From positions 47,128,122 through 47,192,121 of the forward strand of contig NC_134849.1 of NCBI RefSeq assembly GCF_965363235.1: a DNA stretch of 64,000 nt. The letters run 5' to 3'. Below the pieces are notes generated by a model, which worked only from the letters and a program-made list of their open reading frames with translations, searched no databases and was not told where the DNA came from. Positions 12,520-24,249 of this stretch are shown piece by piece. Source of the DNA: Mytilus galloprovincialis. Taxonomy: Eukaryota > Mollusca > Bivalvia > Mytilida > Mytilidae. How positions within the stretch are numbered: position 1 is the stretch's first letter; every line of letters begins with the position of its first letter. Both the position numbers and the translations under genes were made by a program.

Positions 12520-13105
12520 CCTAAACGTTTGAGATGTACGTATCCATACTATACGTTTATACATACAGCTGATATAAAAAACACAATTTTTAACCTATAG
12601 TCTTATATCAGAACGTATTCAGACTATGCATTGATATATAAAGCTTTTATAACCACAATTATAAGCCGCTGGTCTTTAATTAGTTTTAGTTTTTATAAAA
12701 CATTATTATTTCTTGCTGGCAATAGAAATGATCATTTATCTATGGAAGGACAAAGCTGTTGGTCCATTAAATTTCTTTATAGATTGGATCATTTATTGCT
12801 CTCCAGATAATTGTGGCATTTATGTCAGTTCAAATGTCAGATCTAGAACAACCATAAAGAAATATGACGAAAGAAACTACATAAATCTTTATTGAATGAC
12901 CAATGTAACTATCTTAAATTAGTATTAACAAGTTCGATGAAAATGAAAACACTTCAATGTAATCAGCAAAAACACTGTTTTCTGGTTTTTATGAAAATTT
13001 ATCAACCCTATTAAACACAACATTGAACATACAGGTTTCATGTAACAGTCATTCGAAAACAACCGAGGAGCATAAAAGTTACGGATATTTATAAAAGTCT
13101 TAAGT
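12520..13105. other. AT-rich spacer
   Basis: I see no gene, repeat family or RNA here. Confidence 0.4.
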
Positions 13106-13109
13106 GAGA

Positions 13110-13270
13110 AGTTTAGCTAGCTATAAAACCAGGTTTAATCCACCATTGTTTTCTACATCAGAAAATGTCTGTATCAAGGAAGGAATTTGACAGTTGTAAT
13201 TCATATATTTTATGTGTTTGAGCTTTTAGTTTAAGGGACATTCCGTTTGGAATTTTCTTCAGGTTTGGTA
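13110..13270 (+). repeat. Interspersed repeat family B
   Basis: Contains 'gctagctataaaaccaggt', 'tgtgtttgagcttttag' and 'gggacattccgtttggaatt'. Reverse copies are at 37980-38340, 46735-46835 and 53440-53700. Confidence 0.6.
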
Positions 13271-13554
13271 ATTTTAGATATTTTTATTAGTGGCGAAAGC
13301 GTGTATGGAAAAGTTGTTAGGAGTTGAACATTAGGAAACAATTGAAAAAAAGCAAGGTTGTGTTTCTCAACACGATATTTTCGAACAGTCTAAGCCGCGA
13401 ATACAAGGATCTGTTAGCGCTCCGTTGCATTTCTATTCATGTAATTGTTTAATCGTATGATGAAAAATCAGTAAACACAGATTTTAAGGTGAATATTATT
13501 ACAACAAAAACATATTTTTACATTTACGCGCTTAGTTAACAGTATTAGATAAAA

Positions 13555-14226
13555 TTGAGAGAGGAAATGGGGAATGTGTCAAAGCCACAACAACCCGACC
13601 ATAGACAACAGCCGAAGGGCACCGATGGGTCTTTAATGTAGCGAGAAACTCCCGCACCCGTAGGCGTCATTCAGCTGGTCCCATAAAAATATGTCTACTA
13701 GTACAGTGATAATTAACGTCATACTAAACTCAAAATTATACAAAAGAAACGAAAATTAAAAATCATATAAAACTAACAAAGGCCAGAGGCTCCTGACTTG
13801 GGACAGGCGTAAAATTGCGGCGGGGTTAAACATGTTTATGAGATTCCAACCCTCCCCTTTTACCTCTAGCCGATGAAGAAAAGTAAACGCATAACAATAC
13901 GCACATTCAAATTCCGTTCAAGAGAAGTCCGAGTCCGATGTCAGAAGATGTAACAAAAAAAAAATAAATTAAATGACAATAAAACATAAATAACAACAGA
14001 CTAACTGACATGCCATTTCTAGACCTCAATTAAACTGATTGAAAGTTATGTCTTCATCATATGAATATCATGCACAATACCTCCCGTTAGGGGTTTAGTA
14101 TCATACTATCATAAAATATATGAGAAGAACATAACCCGTGTCATGCCAACAACTGTTTTTAAATAAATGTGTTCCGATGCTAAGACCCTATAAATGAATC
14201 AATATTAAAGCCAAAATATGCAATCT
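13555..14226 (-). mobile_element. 3' tail of the Penelope-like element (repeat family E)
   Basis: Begins at the distal end with 'ggaaatggggaatgtgtcaa' and runs to the RT frame at 14227. The same tail recurs at 11880-12190, 30095-30370, 46300-46440 and 62990-63255. Abundant solo copies of this tail fit 5'-truncated retroelement insertions. Confidence 0.6.
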
Positions 14227-14910
14227 TTAATGACCTGACAACAGTATCGTAACTATATCCCTTCTTATAAGTCTGTTTAAAGGTTTTGTAAGCTTTTGAG
14301 ATGAATACTGACATTTTTGTGCTTTGTAAGGAATATTACCATAAAAGATTGGATGTGAAATACCTGAACGTATAAGATGTCTGCACGTTGAGTTATATTT
14401 ACGTATTATGTCCTTATACCGATGATAAAATTTAGTAAATGTTTTGACTAGTTTGTGATATCGAAAACACTGGTGTAATAATTTTTCAGTAATACATACA
14501 TTTCTCTCGCTAAAATATAATATACGAGCGAATCGTACAAGTTGATATATATAAACACCATAAAATGTTGACAAGGGAACGTCACCATCTAATAATGGAT
14601 AATTAACGATAGGAAATGAAAAATCATCTCTTTCATCATAAATATTTGTATTAAGCTTCCCGTTAATGATATAGATATCAAGATCGAGGAAAGGGCAGTG
14701 GTCATTGTTCGTATTAGCTTTATTCAAAGTAAGTTCAACAGGATAAATTTCTTTAGTATACATACTGAAGTCGTCATTATTGAGAGCCAATATATCATCC
14801 AAATATCTAAAAGTATTGTTAAATATTTGTATCAAATGTTCCGAAGGATCTTAGATGCACATTAACTTATTTTCATTTATTAAACTATGTCTGATATACA
14901 AAAAAACAAA
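14227..14910 (-). pseudogene. Penelope-like reverse transcriptase fragment (palm to C-terminus)
   Basis: The frame is open from just below a TAA near 14850 down to 14227. It carries the catalytic FRYLDDILALNN motif, PVELTLNK, the CPFLDLDIYI block, YDERDDFSFPIVNYPLLDG and YGVYIYQLVRFAR, in the order seen in animal Penelope-like (PLE-type) reverse transcriptases. The N-terminal fingers with the KLHK and STLYTSIP blocks are absent, so the copy is truncated. It lies directly downstream of the Mab-21 pseudogene on the same strand, a chance neighbour. The relative at 27812-29197 is more complete. Class assignment is from motif memory. Confidence 0.7.
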
Positions 14911-14929
14911 AACAAAAAAATCACCATTT

Positions 14930-16890
14930 CTACTGTTCAAATGCTTGCAAATCTTCAAAATACAACTCATTAACACATGATATTAAAGCCGTATCCGATA
15001 TTAAAAATGCTTTGCTTGCGGAATCTGGCTCGCCGAATAACTGCAGTGCGATTCCAAGAAGAGAAAAAGCTTCGGCTTTCGTCAAACGATTCATTAAAAA
15101 ATCTTCATTTATAACCATTTGAAGACCTCGGAGAGATTCTTGACATTTCCTAACATCATTGAGATGATAGTAACATAGAAATAGGAGAAAATAAGCATAC
15201 GCTGTGCATGAATATATATGTCTTCTGTTCAAATGGTGAATTTGAACTTCATCTGGTATCAACGAATACGTAGAAGGCCAGCGAAACATTAAAACATCAA
15301 CAAACATTGTTTTCATCAAACTAACAAAATTCTTTTACTGAAATGTTTTCTGTTTTAACAACTGGTAATGGATATCCGCCATATTCATATAGAGGTGAAG
15401 TTTTTCGGTTGTACAATTCGATAAAGAATACATAATGACATGTAAAACTTTAATGTACTGTTTTGTCTTATAGAAAAGCGAAGCAACCATCAGCCATCCA
15501 GATACAGCGTCATGATAAACACCCTGTAGCAGAGAACTGAGACATGTTTTGTATTCTTTGTATTGGTATTTATTATTACTATTCATTGGTATATACTGAA
15601 CGCGTCTTTGACAGACCTTAGACATGAAATATTTGAATAAGTGTTTTATTGAAGACTGCTTGTGCGATACTATCGATAGTATAATATTATTAAATACAAA
15701 TAGTTCCGTCATTGCTAATGCATTATTTATACCATGTAATAAGATTGATTTAAGTATTTTCTCTACATCTTTGACATGCCTTTCTTCCGGTAGCAGGTGG
15801 AAATTTCGCATTTCTATAGCAAAGTTAGATATTGGATCGGAAAATAGAATGCATCGTCAACCATAGACATGCAATGTACTTAGTGTATCTAAAAGTATTT
15901 CACGAGCACGGCCCTCTATTTTGTTTTCAAAAAGGTTGTTCTCTGGAATGAAGAAATGCAAGCAAGCTACGTACTCAACACAATAAATCAGCCTGGTAAA
16001 ACATCGCATAAAACAAGGTATCAAACTATTAGGTTTCCATACGGATTGTGGCAGTTCTTCTGATATCCAGAAAAATATTGTCTTTAGGAAATAAGAACAG
16101 AGTAAATTCTTACATCCGGGGTACGTAGCTATAACATCTTTTGAAATAATTTTCAAGAGAGCGTAGCACAGTAATTGAGTGTGTGAAAAAGTATAAGAAG
16201 TTTTTCACCAACCGAAAAAGATACTCTCCATTCTAAATATTCTTTTGTCGATCCCTTAACTCCCACCGGTACAAAAAGTACTGCGTGTTTTATAATACTT
16301 TGTTTGATATCATGACTCGGCCATGAGTTATTGGATCTTATTATTCACGGTACTGCAGATGACACCCATGTTTTACAATGTACACACATAGCTACGTCAT
16401 ATATACCATTTTCATATATACCATTTTCATCAGTTAGGCACGGTCCATGAATAATATCTGTGACATAATGCATTAACCATCATTTAACTAATATACTCGA
16501 ATAACATTTTTTACCATTTTGATCTTCACATAGTAAAAAAACTAAACGACTATCACTAAAGTGTGCATGTTCTAATATCAAATGAATATAATAAGGTATC
16601 ACGTCGTCTATTTCCATTGAAAAGTATGTTATATTTGGATACAAGCATGGGTTTTCTTTTTTAAAAAACCTCGAAACCGTGTAATACCTTCATCATATCT
16701 ATATCACTGCCTCGTATCTCAAGGCCTTCCCCAAAGCTTCCACTTGTAATTTCTGTTAAATCCTTGTCACTTGACACACTGTCCATAACAGCGTTCATCA
16801 ATCGCATTCGTTTAACATACTATTCACTACCTACTATATTTTGACACAGATAAAGATACAGTGATATTGATATGTCTGGGGTTATATTGT
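14930..16890 (-). pseudogene. Mab-21 / cGAS-like receptor (cGLR) pseudogene
   Basis: The - strand reads as a family member from an intact acceptor (ctaattacag, ending 16891) to a stop at 14930, about 650 codons. The nucleotidyltransferase signature is present: SGSFGEGLEIRGSDIDMM (about 16690-16745), with the GS motif and the metal-binding D-I-D pair. AMCVHCKTWVSSA, VPVGVKGSTKEYLEWRVSFS, YALLKIISKDV and HFFIPENNLF follow, all typical Mab-21 domain blocks, then a helical TPR-like C-terminus. Disablements: TAG at 16820-16822, frameshift near 16660, TGA at 16480-16482 and 16345-16347, frameshift near 16175, TGA at 15857-15859 (in place of an expected Trp), TAA at 15335-15337, and a 15-bp tandem duplication near 16400. 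A retained splice site means it is not a processed copy. Bivalves are known for large cGLR expansions sensing nucleic acids; this copy is dead. Confidence 0.88.
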
Positions 16891-16984
16891 CTGTAATTAG
16901 AAAATTAAAATGATAACTAAGAATAGATATTATTCATTAGATTTATGAAGATACAGGTTATACTCATTTGTCCTTGGAATGTTA

Positions 16985-17777
16985 TGTACACTGCACATGG
17001 TTAACACACATTCACATCAAGACCTACACAGGGAATAAGACACAAACAGGGTTAACACACATTCACATCAAGACCTACACAAGGAAAACGATACAAACAG
17101 GCTTACGCGACAGGTACATCTAGACCTAAACAAGGAACAAGATACACACAGGTTTAACAAACATCAAGACCTACACAGGGAATACGATACAAACAGGCTA
17201 ACGGCCAGGCACATCTAGACCTAAACAGAGAACAAGATACACACAGGTTTAACAAACATCAAGACCTACAAAGGGAATCCGATACAAACAGGCTAACGCG
17301 ACAGGCACATCTCGATCCAAACAGAGAACAAGATACAAATAGGTTTAACAAACATCAAGACCTACACAGGGAATACGACAAAAACAGGTTAACGCGAGAG
17401 GCACATCTAAACCCAAACAGAGAGCTAGATACACAGAGGTTTAACAAACATCAAGACCTACACAGGGAATACGATACAAACAGGCTAACGCGACAGGCAC
17501 ATCTAGACCTAAACAGAGAACAAGATACGCACAGGTTTAACAAACATCAAGACCTACACAGGGAATACGATACAATCAGGCTAACGTGACAGGCACATCT
17601 AGATCCAAACAGAGAACAAGATACACAGAGGTTTAACAAACATCAAGACCTACACAGGGAATGCGATACAATCAGGCTAACACAATAGGCACATCTAGAC
17701 CCAAACATAGAACAAGATACACAGAGGTTTAACAAACATCAAGACCTACACAGGGAATACGATACAAACAAGCTAAG
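16985..17777. repeat. 96-bp minisatellite, about 8 units
   Basis: The word 'acatcaagacctacacaggg' recurs at 17161, 17256, 17352, 17448, 17544, 17640 and 17736 (variant bases in some units), a period of 95-96 bp. A shorter, diverged unit lies at 17015-17100. Each unit also carries 'gcgacaggcacatctagac' and 'aacaagatacacacaggtt'. It ends just before the 21-bp array. Confidence 0.9.
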
Positions 17778-17887
17778 AAACTAAAACTAATGAAAAGGTT
17801 ATTTTTTAAAAACAAATATGGCAGAAATAAACCAACGAATTGGAAATACTTGATAAGCTGCATGCTTATATAAGTGATTTTGAATCT

Positions 17888-18394
17888 GTGCATTTACCTT
17901 TATATAATGTGCACTTGTCATTATATGATGTGCAAATACTTTATATGATGTGCCAATATCCTTATATGATGTGCAAATATCCTTATATGATGTGCAAATA
18001 TCCTTATATGATGTGCAAACATTATTATATGATGTGCAAACATTATTATATGATGTGCAAACATTATTATATGATGTGCAAATGTACTTATATTATGTGC
18101 AAGGATCCTTATATGATGTGCAAATATACTTATATGATGTGCAAAGATCCTTATATGATGTGTACATATCATTATAAGATGTGCAGTTTCCCTTATATTA
18201 CGTGCAAACATCATTATATGATGTGGTTGTGTCATTATATTATGTGCTTGTAATCTTATATGATGTGGTTAGGTTTATTTCATTATATGATGTCGAAACG
18301 TCATTATATGATGTGCTTTCATCGTCGTTATGGTCAATGAACATGATTACGATTAGAATGATTACTGTCTACGTCATAACTGATTCCGATCTGC
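17888..18394 (+). repeat. Left arm of large inverted repeat: 21-bp minisatellite plus unique flank
   Basis: Units of the type TTATATGATGTGCAAATATCC repeat every 21 bp (starts at 17941, 17962, 17983 and on), roughly 20 units with variant linkers. The inner 18328-18394 flank is unique (cgtcgttatggtcaatgaac to ctgattccgatctgctt). The whole arm reappears inverted at 23691-24212. Because 21 is a multiple of 3, several frames stay open on both strands as heptad repeats; these are not genes. Confidence 0.92.
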
Positions 18395-18929
18395 TTCCGT
18401 ATACTATTAACCCGGCACAAATATGTGTCTATTGCTAGCGAAAGTGCAATTTATAGGGGAAATGAGACAATGCAATTTAACAAAATCAACGTTTCAAAAA
18501 TTTCGGTGGAAGATTAAGATCAGTTAATACAGGGGCTAGTTAAAGAAAAACCCGGCTGTGGAGAAAATATGATAAAATTAATTTTGGAGCTCTTTATAGC
18601 TTGCTATTCGGTTTAAGCATAGGCTCCGTGTTGAAGGTCGTACTTTGACCTATAATTGTTTCCTCTTACAAATTATGACTTGGATGGAGATTTGTCTCAG
18701 TGACTCTCATACCACATCTTCTTATTTCTATTCATTGCAAAAGACACCATTGCAGTTTTAAAAATATTTCATAACAATAGCTATAAAATTATCTACTCAT
18801 GCATAATATGGCGAGATGGTTTGTTTTATAAAATGTTAATGAACAATATTAATCTGTAAATGGTAAGATGTATAATGTAGTATTGAATATGTTCAATGAT
18901 ATTAAATCTAGTATATCATATAATATATG

Positions 18930-18972
<43 letters not shown>

Positions 18973-19172
18973 AAAACCATACAAAGTCGGAAATATTTGT
19001 GATATGACGTATACATGAAGTGTTTTTTACTTTTACTTCTTTAATTTGTCTTTGAACCAATCTTTTTTCCACAGAAAACACCAACTATGTGAGAAAATAC
19101 CCAATTTCGGAGATCGCAAGCTTTGTCGACGTAGTGCCCGCGAAATGCGAAATGGCTATGTTGGGTAATTAT
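18395..19172. other. Spacer inside inverted repeat with family A fragment
   Basis: 18590-18728 is family A in reverse orientation (agcttgctattcggtttaag to ataccacatcttc). I see nothing else up to 19172. Confidence 0.5.
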
Positions 19173-19300
19173 AAAAAGAAGAAGATGTGGTATGATTGCC
19201 AATGAGACAACTCTCCACAAAAGACCAAATCACACAGAAATTAACAACTATAGGTCACCGTACGGTCTTCAACAATGAGCACATCGGTCGTGATCGATTT
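19173..19300 (+). repeat. Family A repeat, 5' part
   Basis: Starts 'aagaagaagatgtggtatga' and runs to 'ggtcttcaacaatgagcaca'. It matches 21280-21385, 53855-53960 and 60560-60675. Confidence 0.75.
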
Positions 19301-19784
19301 TTCTTTTGACACGATACGAAAATCTTTTTTGTTTTGTTTACATAATATCAATGTGTACTTCAACACAATTGTTGTTTTAAGAAATGATTTGGTCGTAGGT
19401 TGGTGATTAGAGAAGTCTCATTATTTTCCCAAAACAAGAACGCTAACTAAACACATGTGCAAATTCTTGTCAGAAGTTGGCGCTCGTCTCATCTGATATT
19501 ATTCTATATTCATTGCAACTCTGATAGGCCACTGTTTGTGCGTAATAAGTATAGCTGTTTCAATAATTGGCATTGAAATCTTTTATCCATATGTTATTTT
19601 TTGATATTTTATTCCGACAAGAAGCGTTGTGTACGGTGTATACCTGACCACATAAATCCTTCTGTACGGTGCATAGTTAAATGACTGTACGGTATATAGT
19701 TTTTCACGCTTCGAAGTACCTATAAAGCTATATCCGCTGTACCGATGATCCAAGGTGGGAATTATAATTCGGAATACTTTGCTT
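19301..19784. other. Spacer
   Basis: No gene is supported. 'gtacggtgtatac / gtacggtgcatag / gtacggtatatag' (19635-19700) recurs three times as a short degenerate repeat. Confidence 0.4.
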
Positions 19785-20830
19785 GCTTGTGACAATGGTG
19801 TTCGACAAGGAGAAAACTTATCACCTTTCCTATTTTATTTACTTTTTATTGACTAAAATAATTTCTTAGTGAGTAAAAATATTACAGGACTTAACAGAAC
19901 TATACCAGAAGATCTGGAAAGAGAATTAGAAATATATCTTAAGTGTTTTGTTATATGGTGTTACAATGACACGGTTTTGTTCGCTGAAACAGCACAGGAC
20001 CTGCAGACTCAATTCAATGCTTTCCATGATTATTGTAAGGCTTGGAACTTGAAACATGTGAAAGTAAAGTTGACAAAATCAAAGTCTTAGTGGTTTTTTT
20101 TTTGGACGGAAGCCAAAAAATCTCCGATTTTCTTACAATGCTACTAACATTGAGATGATAAAACAATATTACTTTTGGGGAATTGTTACTAAAATGGGAA
20201 ATTTTAATATGACAAAAAACATTTATCCGATAAGGCCTTAAAGCCATGTACGAAAACCAGCGAATGGGAAGGATGTATCAGCTTTCTGTAAAATGTCAAC
20301 TTGATCTTTTTGACAGAATTATCAAGCCCGTTCTGGTGTATGGGTACGAAGTATGGGGTTTAAGTAATAATTATATATTAGAAAAGATATATTTAAAATT
20401 CTGTAAATTACTTTTAAATCTGAAATCTTCAACACCAAATTATATGGTGAACTGAAAACTGTTACCTGTAGAAAGCCAAGATTGTTAGACCAGTTTTTCA
20501 GTTTCGGAACTGTGTAATTCGCTAATCCAAAATTCCTCGAAAGCTATTAATTATAGTTTTTAAAGAAAAACCAAGAATTTGAGGAATATTTTAATATTTT
20601 GAACTTTAAACATGACGTTGTTTTCCGTCGATTTCGAATGACTAATAACAAATTGCCGATAGAAACAGGAAGGTGGCAAAATGTATTAAGATAAAACCAT
20701 GTTTGACATCAATGTAACAATCGACAAATTGGAGACGTATATCACTATAAAAACGTAAAGAGTATTTATCCTCCAATTTTATACAACGACATGATACACT
20801 ACAGTTAAATTCCTTGAACTTATGTCGAGT
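19785..20830 (+). pseudogene. Decayed non-LTR (LINE) retrotransposon, RT and C-terminal region
   Basis: Conceptual pieces in order: NGVRQGENLSPFLF (RT motif 4, about 19789-19830), then WCYNDTVLFAETAQDLQ at the catalytic motif, where the usual YADD has become CYND, then a Trp-Asn-Leu and KxTKSK thumb region. After stops and frameshifts come FDRIIKPVLVYGYEVWG (about 20310-20360), RFRMTNNKLPIETGRW (20620-20670) and NNRQIGDVYHY (20720-20750), blocks typical of the C-terminus of molluscan LINEs. Multiple stops, shifts and the lost catalytic Asp make it inactive. No endonuclease domain is seen, so it is 5'-truncated. Confidence 0.8.
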
Positions 20831-21039
20831 ACTCGAAACCCAGTCCTGAAGAAGCTTTGTTCATTTATAAAAAAAAAATAAAAACACGTGCGTTTGTCCT
20901 CCAGCTGGCTTAGTTATTTTGAAACCTCTCTCTCTTGTTTTGTATATATTGTAAATAGTTATTATTGTTATCTCTGTATACTGATGTCATACGTTGACTT
21001 TGTGAGAATAAATATATAGATTTAGAGGCCATAAGTATA

Positions 21040-21470
21040 CCGGTATGGATGATTGATTGACTGTTATTTAGTGCCACTTTCAACACTATCATGCTATTTC
21101 GTGGCGGTGAGTTTATACTGGTGGAGAAAGCCGAAGATCCCAGAGAGACCCCCTTTTGGAAAACAGAATATTCTGGTCAATTAAGATTGGAGTCGAGCTT
21201 ACCTGCCACGTGCGGGATTCGAACTCGCACACCTAAGTGTTGACATGCAAGTGATACAGTAGTTCGACTATTAATAAAAAAGAAGATGTGGTATGACTGC
21301 CAATGAGACAACTCTTCACAAGAGGCCAAAATGACACAGAAATTAACAACTATAGGTCACCGTACGGCCTTCAACAATGAGCAAAGCCCATACGGCATAG
21401 TCAGCTATAAAAGGCCCCGAAATGACAATGTAACCACTCGACCACCGAGCGCCCATCCCTTTCACCCGAA
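21040..21470 (-). mobile_element. tRNA-derived SINE, split by a nested family A insertion
   Basis: On the - strand the A-box-like GGTCGAGTGG lies at about 21435-21450 and the B-box GAGTTCGAATCC at about 21207-21218. The 3' end contains 'cactaaataacagtcaatca', a tail of the type seen in molluscan SINEs. The two boxes are separated by a family A repeat at 21278-21430; removing it brings them to normal SINE spacing. Confidence 0.8.
21278..21430 (+). repeat. Family A repeat nested in the SINE
   Basis: Runs from 'aaaaaagaagatgtggtatga' (read from 21277) to 'ggccccgaaatgacaatg'. Flanked on both sides by TAA, which could be a 3-bp target duplication. No terminal inverted repeat is visible. Confidence 0.75.
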
Positions 21471-21589
21471 ATGGATTAAAGGAGATATGGAATGAACCTG
21501 AACTCGGTGCATTACATTTGCGTGCAGCTTTTTATTATGTTTTTGTGCATATATTTCACAGTTTCAATTATAGTTGATTATAGGTGGAT

Positions 21590-21925
21590 TCTTGACGTCC
21601 AGCGGCAAATTGATATATGCATATTCGTACAAGAACATGTTAATGTGATATGAATATAACCCTGCTTTGTACTTGACCGACACCCTAAGCCGGATTTTTA
21701 ACATGCTAGTTCAAAAGGTAACATACCGAAGGAAGACATGTCACCTTACCCGGACACATTATTCTGATTCCATGTCGACCAGCTTTTGCTCTTAATCCTT
21801 AATCCCGCGTGCTTAGCAGGGAAGCAGCATGCAAATATGAATTTTAAAGTCTTTGGTTTTGACCCGGCCGGGGTTCGAACCCACGACCTCCCTCACTCAA
21901 GGCGAACATGCTACCACGAAAGCAC
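21590..21925 (-). mobile_element. Second tRNA-derived SINE
   Basis: The - strand carries TTCGTGGTAGCATG (A-box region, about 21905-21918) and GTGGGTTCGAACCCC (B-box, about 21870-21885), followed by a non-tRNA body extending towards 21590. The + strand frame at 21786-21992 is an accident of this element. The sequence is not a functional tRNA: no cloverleaf with an acceptor stem is apparent. Confidence 0.65.
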
Positions 21926-22002
21926 CACTACTAGACATACAGTAACCCGCAAATATAAAAGGTTTCGTGGGAAGCCGCTCATAGACCATTGAGTTTTTTG
22001 TG

Positions 22003-22042
22003 AGTGGGGGGTGGGGGGGGGGGGGATGGGGGGGGGGGGAGT
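22003..22042. repeat. Poly-G tract
   Basis: Two G runs are interrupted by T and A (gtggggggtggg, gggatggggggg). They are prone to length error in sequencing and can form G-quadruplexes. Confidence 0.9.
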
Positions 22043-22044
22043 CT

Positions 22045-23690
22045 TTTTTGTAAATGTTTGATTTCTTGAAAGAGATTTTATCTAATTCAGAAAGGAAGCG
22101 AAATAGTTTGTTTCCATTTAAAATGAGAGAAAAATAAAAGAATGAATATAAAAATAAAAAAAAAAAGAAATAAACCATGTTATTTTTTTATTAATGTCGA
22201 ACAAGGAAATACACGTGCTCCTTCCCACACTAGAGTCGGTATCTAACACATTTATTTGTTAATATATAATGTACATATCATCTGTTTGCGCAAGGATTTG
22301 GATACAAGGATCTGACAACACGTCATTTTACTTTCTGTCCTTGTATACAAATGTATATTACACCAGCCAATGAAATTTTAGCCTTCAAATTTTTGAAGGT
22401 ACAACATGTATGTAGCAATCCAACAAAACCAGAGACTTCCAATGGTCTTGAATCGAACGTTTTTAGACCGGCGTAGGCAAAGCTTGAACACACAATATCT
22501 GTAATCTAATCAGATTGGTGTCTAAATGAATTTAAAACACTGCATTTATTTATTGTTTACTGAAACTTGTTGTTCTCTTACAGATAGGGAGTTGTGTTTT
22601 GAATTTTTCAAAGTGAAGATTTACGGCAGCGGCTTTTAATATTTTGCGTTTATCCTGGAAACATAATTAATTAAAAAAAAAACCAAATAGTGCAATGTGT
22701 CTGAATTTACTCTATAGTAAAGGTCCTTTTTGGGCAATTTTGGCTTTTCAGAGTTTTGTTGTTTTATTGGCTATTATCTTAATAACTAATAATAGAGCAA
22801 CCTTTTCTTGCAAAGTATAGACAAGAACATATATAATCAAAGTACTGAAGTATGAAAGTTGGTTGCGACTTCAGGGAACTTAGTTTGGATTTGCCGTTTG
22901 TGGTTTCATTAATATTTACCACACCTTCATTCAATATTAGCTTCAGATGAAAAATTCTCTGCTAGAAGAAATTGTTGAAACTAAATATTCAGGTTTTAAC
23001 AATTCAGGTGAGCAGAACGAGGCGCAAAGATTGATGCCTACGGATGACGAAGAATTCGCCATAACATTATACCGCGGCAAATTTATAACTATATAAAATT
23101 GAATGCCACCTTTCCATTCCAAAAATGATAGAATAAAAGGTCCCCTTTATTTCTTCCTATCCCCTCTTTTTTTTTTGGTTACAAATGACTGGTCCCTTAT
23201 ATGAGCCATTACCCTATCAAATTCCGATTTTTGGCAATTCTTTTGTGTCTATCTTGAGCAGATATAAAGAGAAACTCGAACAGCTAAAATGATCAGCAAG
23301 GCAATATTTACATAAAATGAACATACTAGAATTCGTGTATTAACTTTTTATAGAAAAAATGCTAACGTTAGGTATACCGAAATTGACAAATATAATGCCT
23401 TGAAGTTCCCTCGTTCAAACGATCATAGAGCATGACATAAAAGAATTATTTCTTAAATTCAATAACCTTAACCGTATGTTCATTATTGTAGACCCCGTAT
23501 ATTCAATATTGAAGACACGTCGATTTAAACAAAACTTTGCAATTCATATATATTTGCATTATCAGATGTGATTTTTTTGCATCTTAAAACGAGGTACTAA
23601 CATGCCAAGGTTTATCTCTTTTAAGTCTCAACCATTTTCCAAACGGTAGCTACAGATTTGAGCCTAATTAAAAATTACTCCGCAGAAGCA
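22045..23690. other. AT-rich spacer inside inverted repeat
   Basis: No gene, RNA or clear repeat family recognised over about 1.6 kb, apart from homopolymer runs. Confidence 0.4.
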
Positions 23691-24212
23691 GATCGGAATC
23701 AGTTATGACGTAGACAGTAATCATTCTAATCGTAATCATGTTCATTGACCATAACGACGATGAAAGCACATCATATAATGACGTTTCGACATCATATAAT
23801 GAAGTAAACCTAACCACATCATAAGCACATAATATAATGACACAAACACATCATATAAAGATGTTTGCACATAATATAAGGGAAACTGCACATCATATAA
23901 TGATATGCACACATCACATAAGTATATCTGCACATCATATAAGGATCTTTCAACATAATATAAGTATACTTGCATATCATATAAGAATGTTTGCACATCA
24001 TACAAGTACATTTGCACATCATATAAGTATATTTGCACATCATATAAGTATATATGCACATCATATAAGTATGTTTGCACATCATATAATGATGTTTGCA
24101 CATCACATAAAGATATTTGCACATCATATAAGGATATGTGCACATCATATAAAGGTGTTTGCACATCATATGATGACAAGTGCACAGCATATAAAGGTAA
24201 ATGCACAAAATA
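23691..24212 (-). repeat. Right arm of large inverted repeat: 21-bp minisatellite
   Basis: The reverse complement of 17888-18394: the unique inner flank (agcagatcggaatcagttat at 23688-23707) and outer end (cttgtcatcatatgatgtgc on -) both match. Units read TGCACATCATATAAGTATAT with a period of 21 bp. The order of variant units differs in the middle, so the arms have diverged by unit turnover. Long open frames at 23742-24260 (-) and 23837-24328 (+) are repeat artefacts. Confidence 0.92.
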
Positions 24213-24249
24213 TAATGAAAAATGGTCATAACAAGACAGTGTTGCCGTT

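Noticed and set aside
17888..18330. Regularly spaced repeats resembling a CRISPR array
   Set aside because: Units are contiguous 21-bp tandem copies without unique spacers, and the DNA is animal.
17840..18438. Several long open frames on both strands with Met-Met-Cys or Leu-Tyr-Asp-Val heptads
   Set aside because: They follow from a 21-bp tandem repeat that is open in several frames on both strands; no start context, signal or partner exon.
21590..21925. Functional tRNA gene suggested by A and B boxes
   Set aside because: No paired acceptor stem or normal anticodon arm, and a long non-tRNA body follows; it is a SINE. The same holds for 21040-21470.
21786..22178. Frames on both strands near the poly-G tract
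   Set aside because: They overlap the SINE and the homopolymer; no domain.
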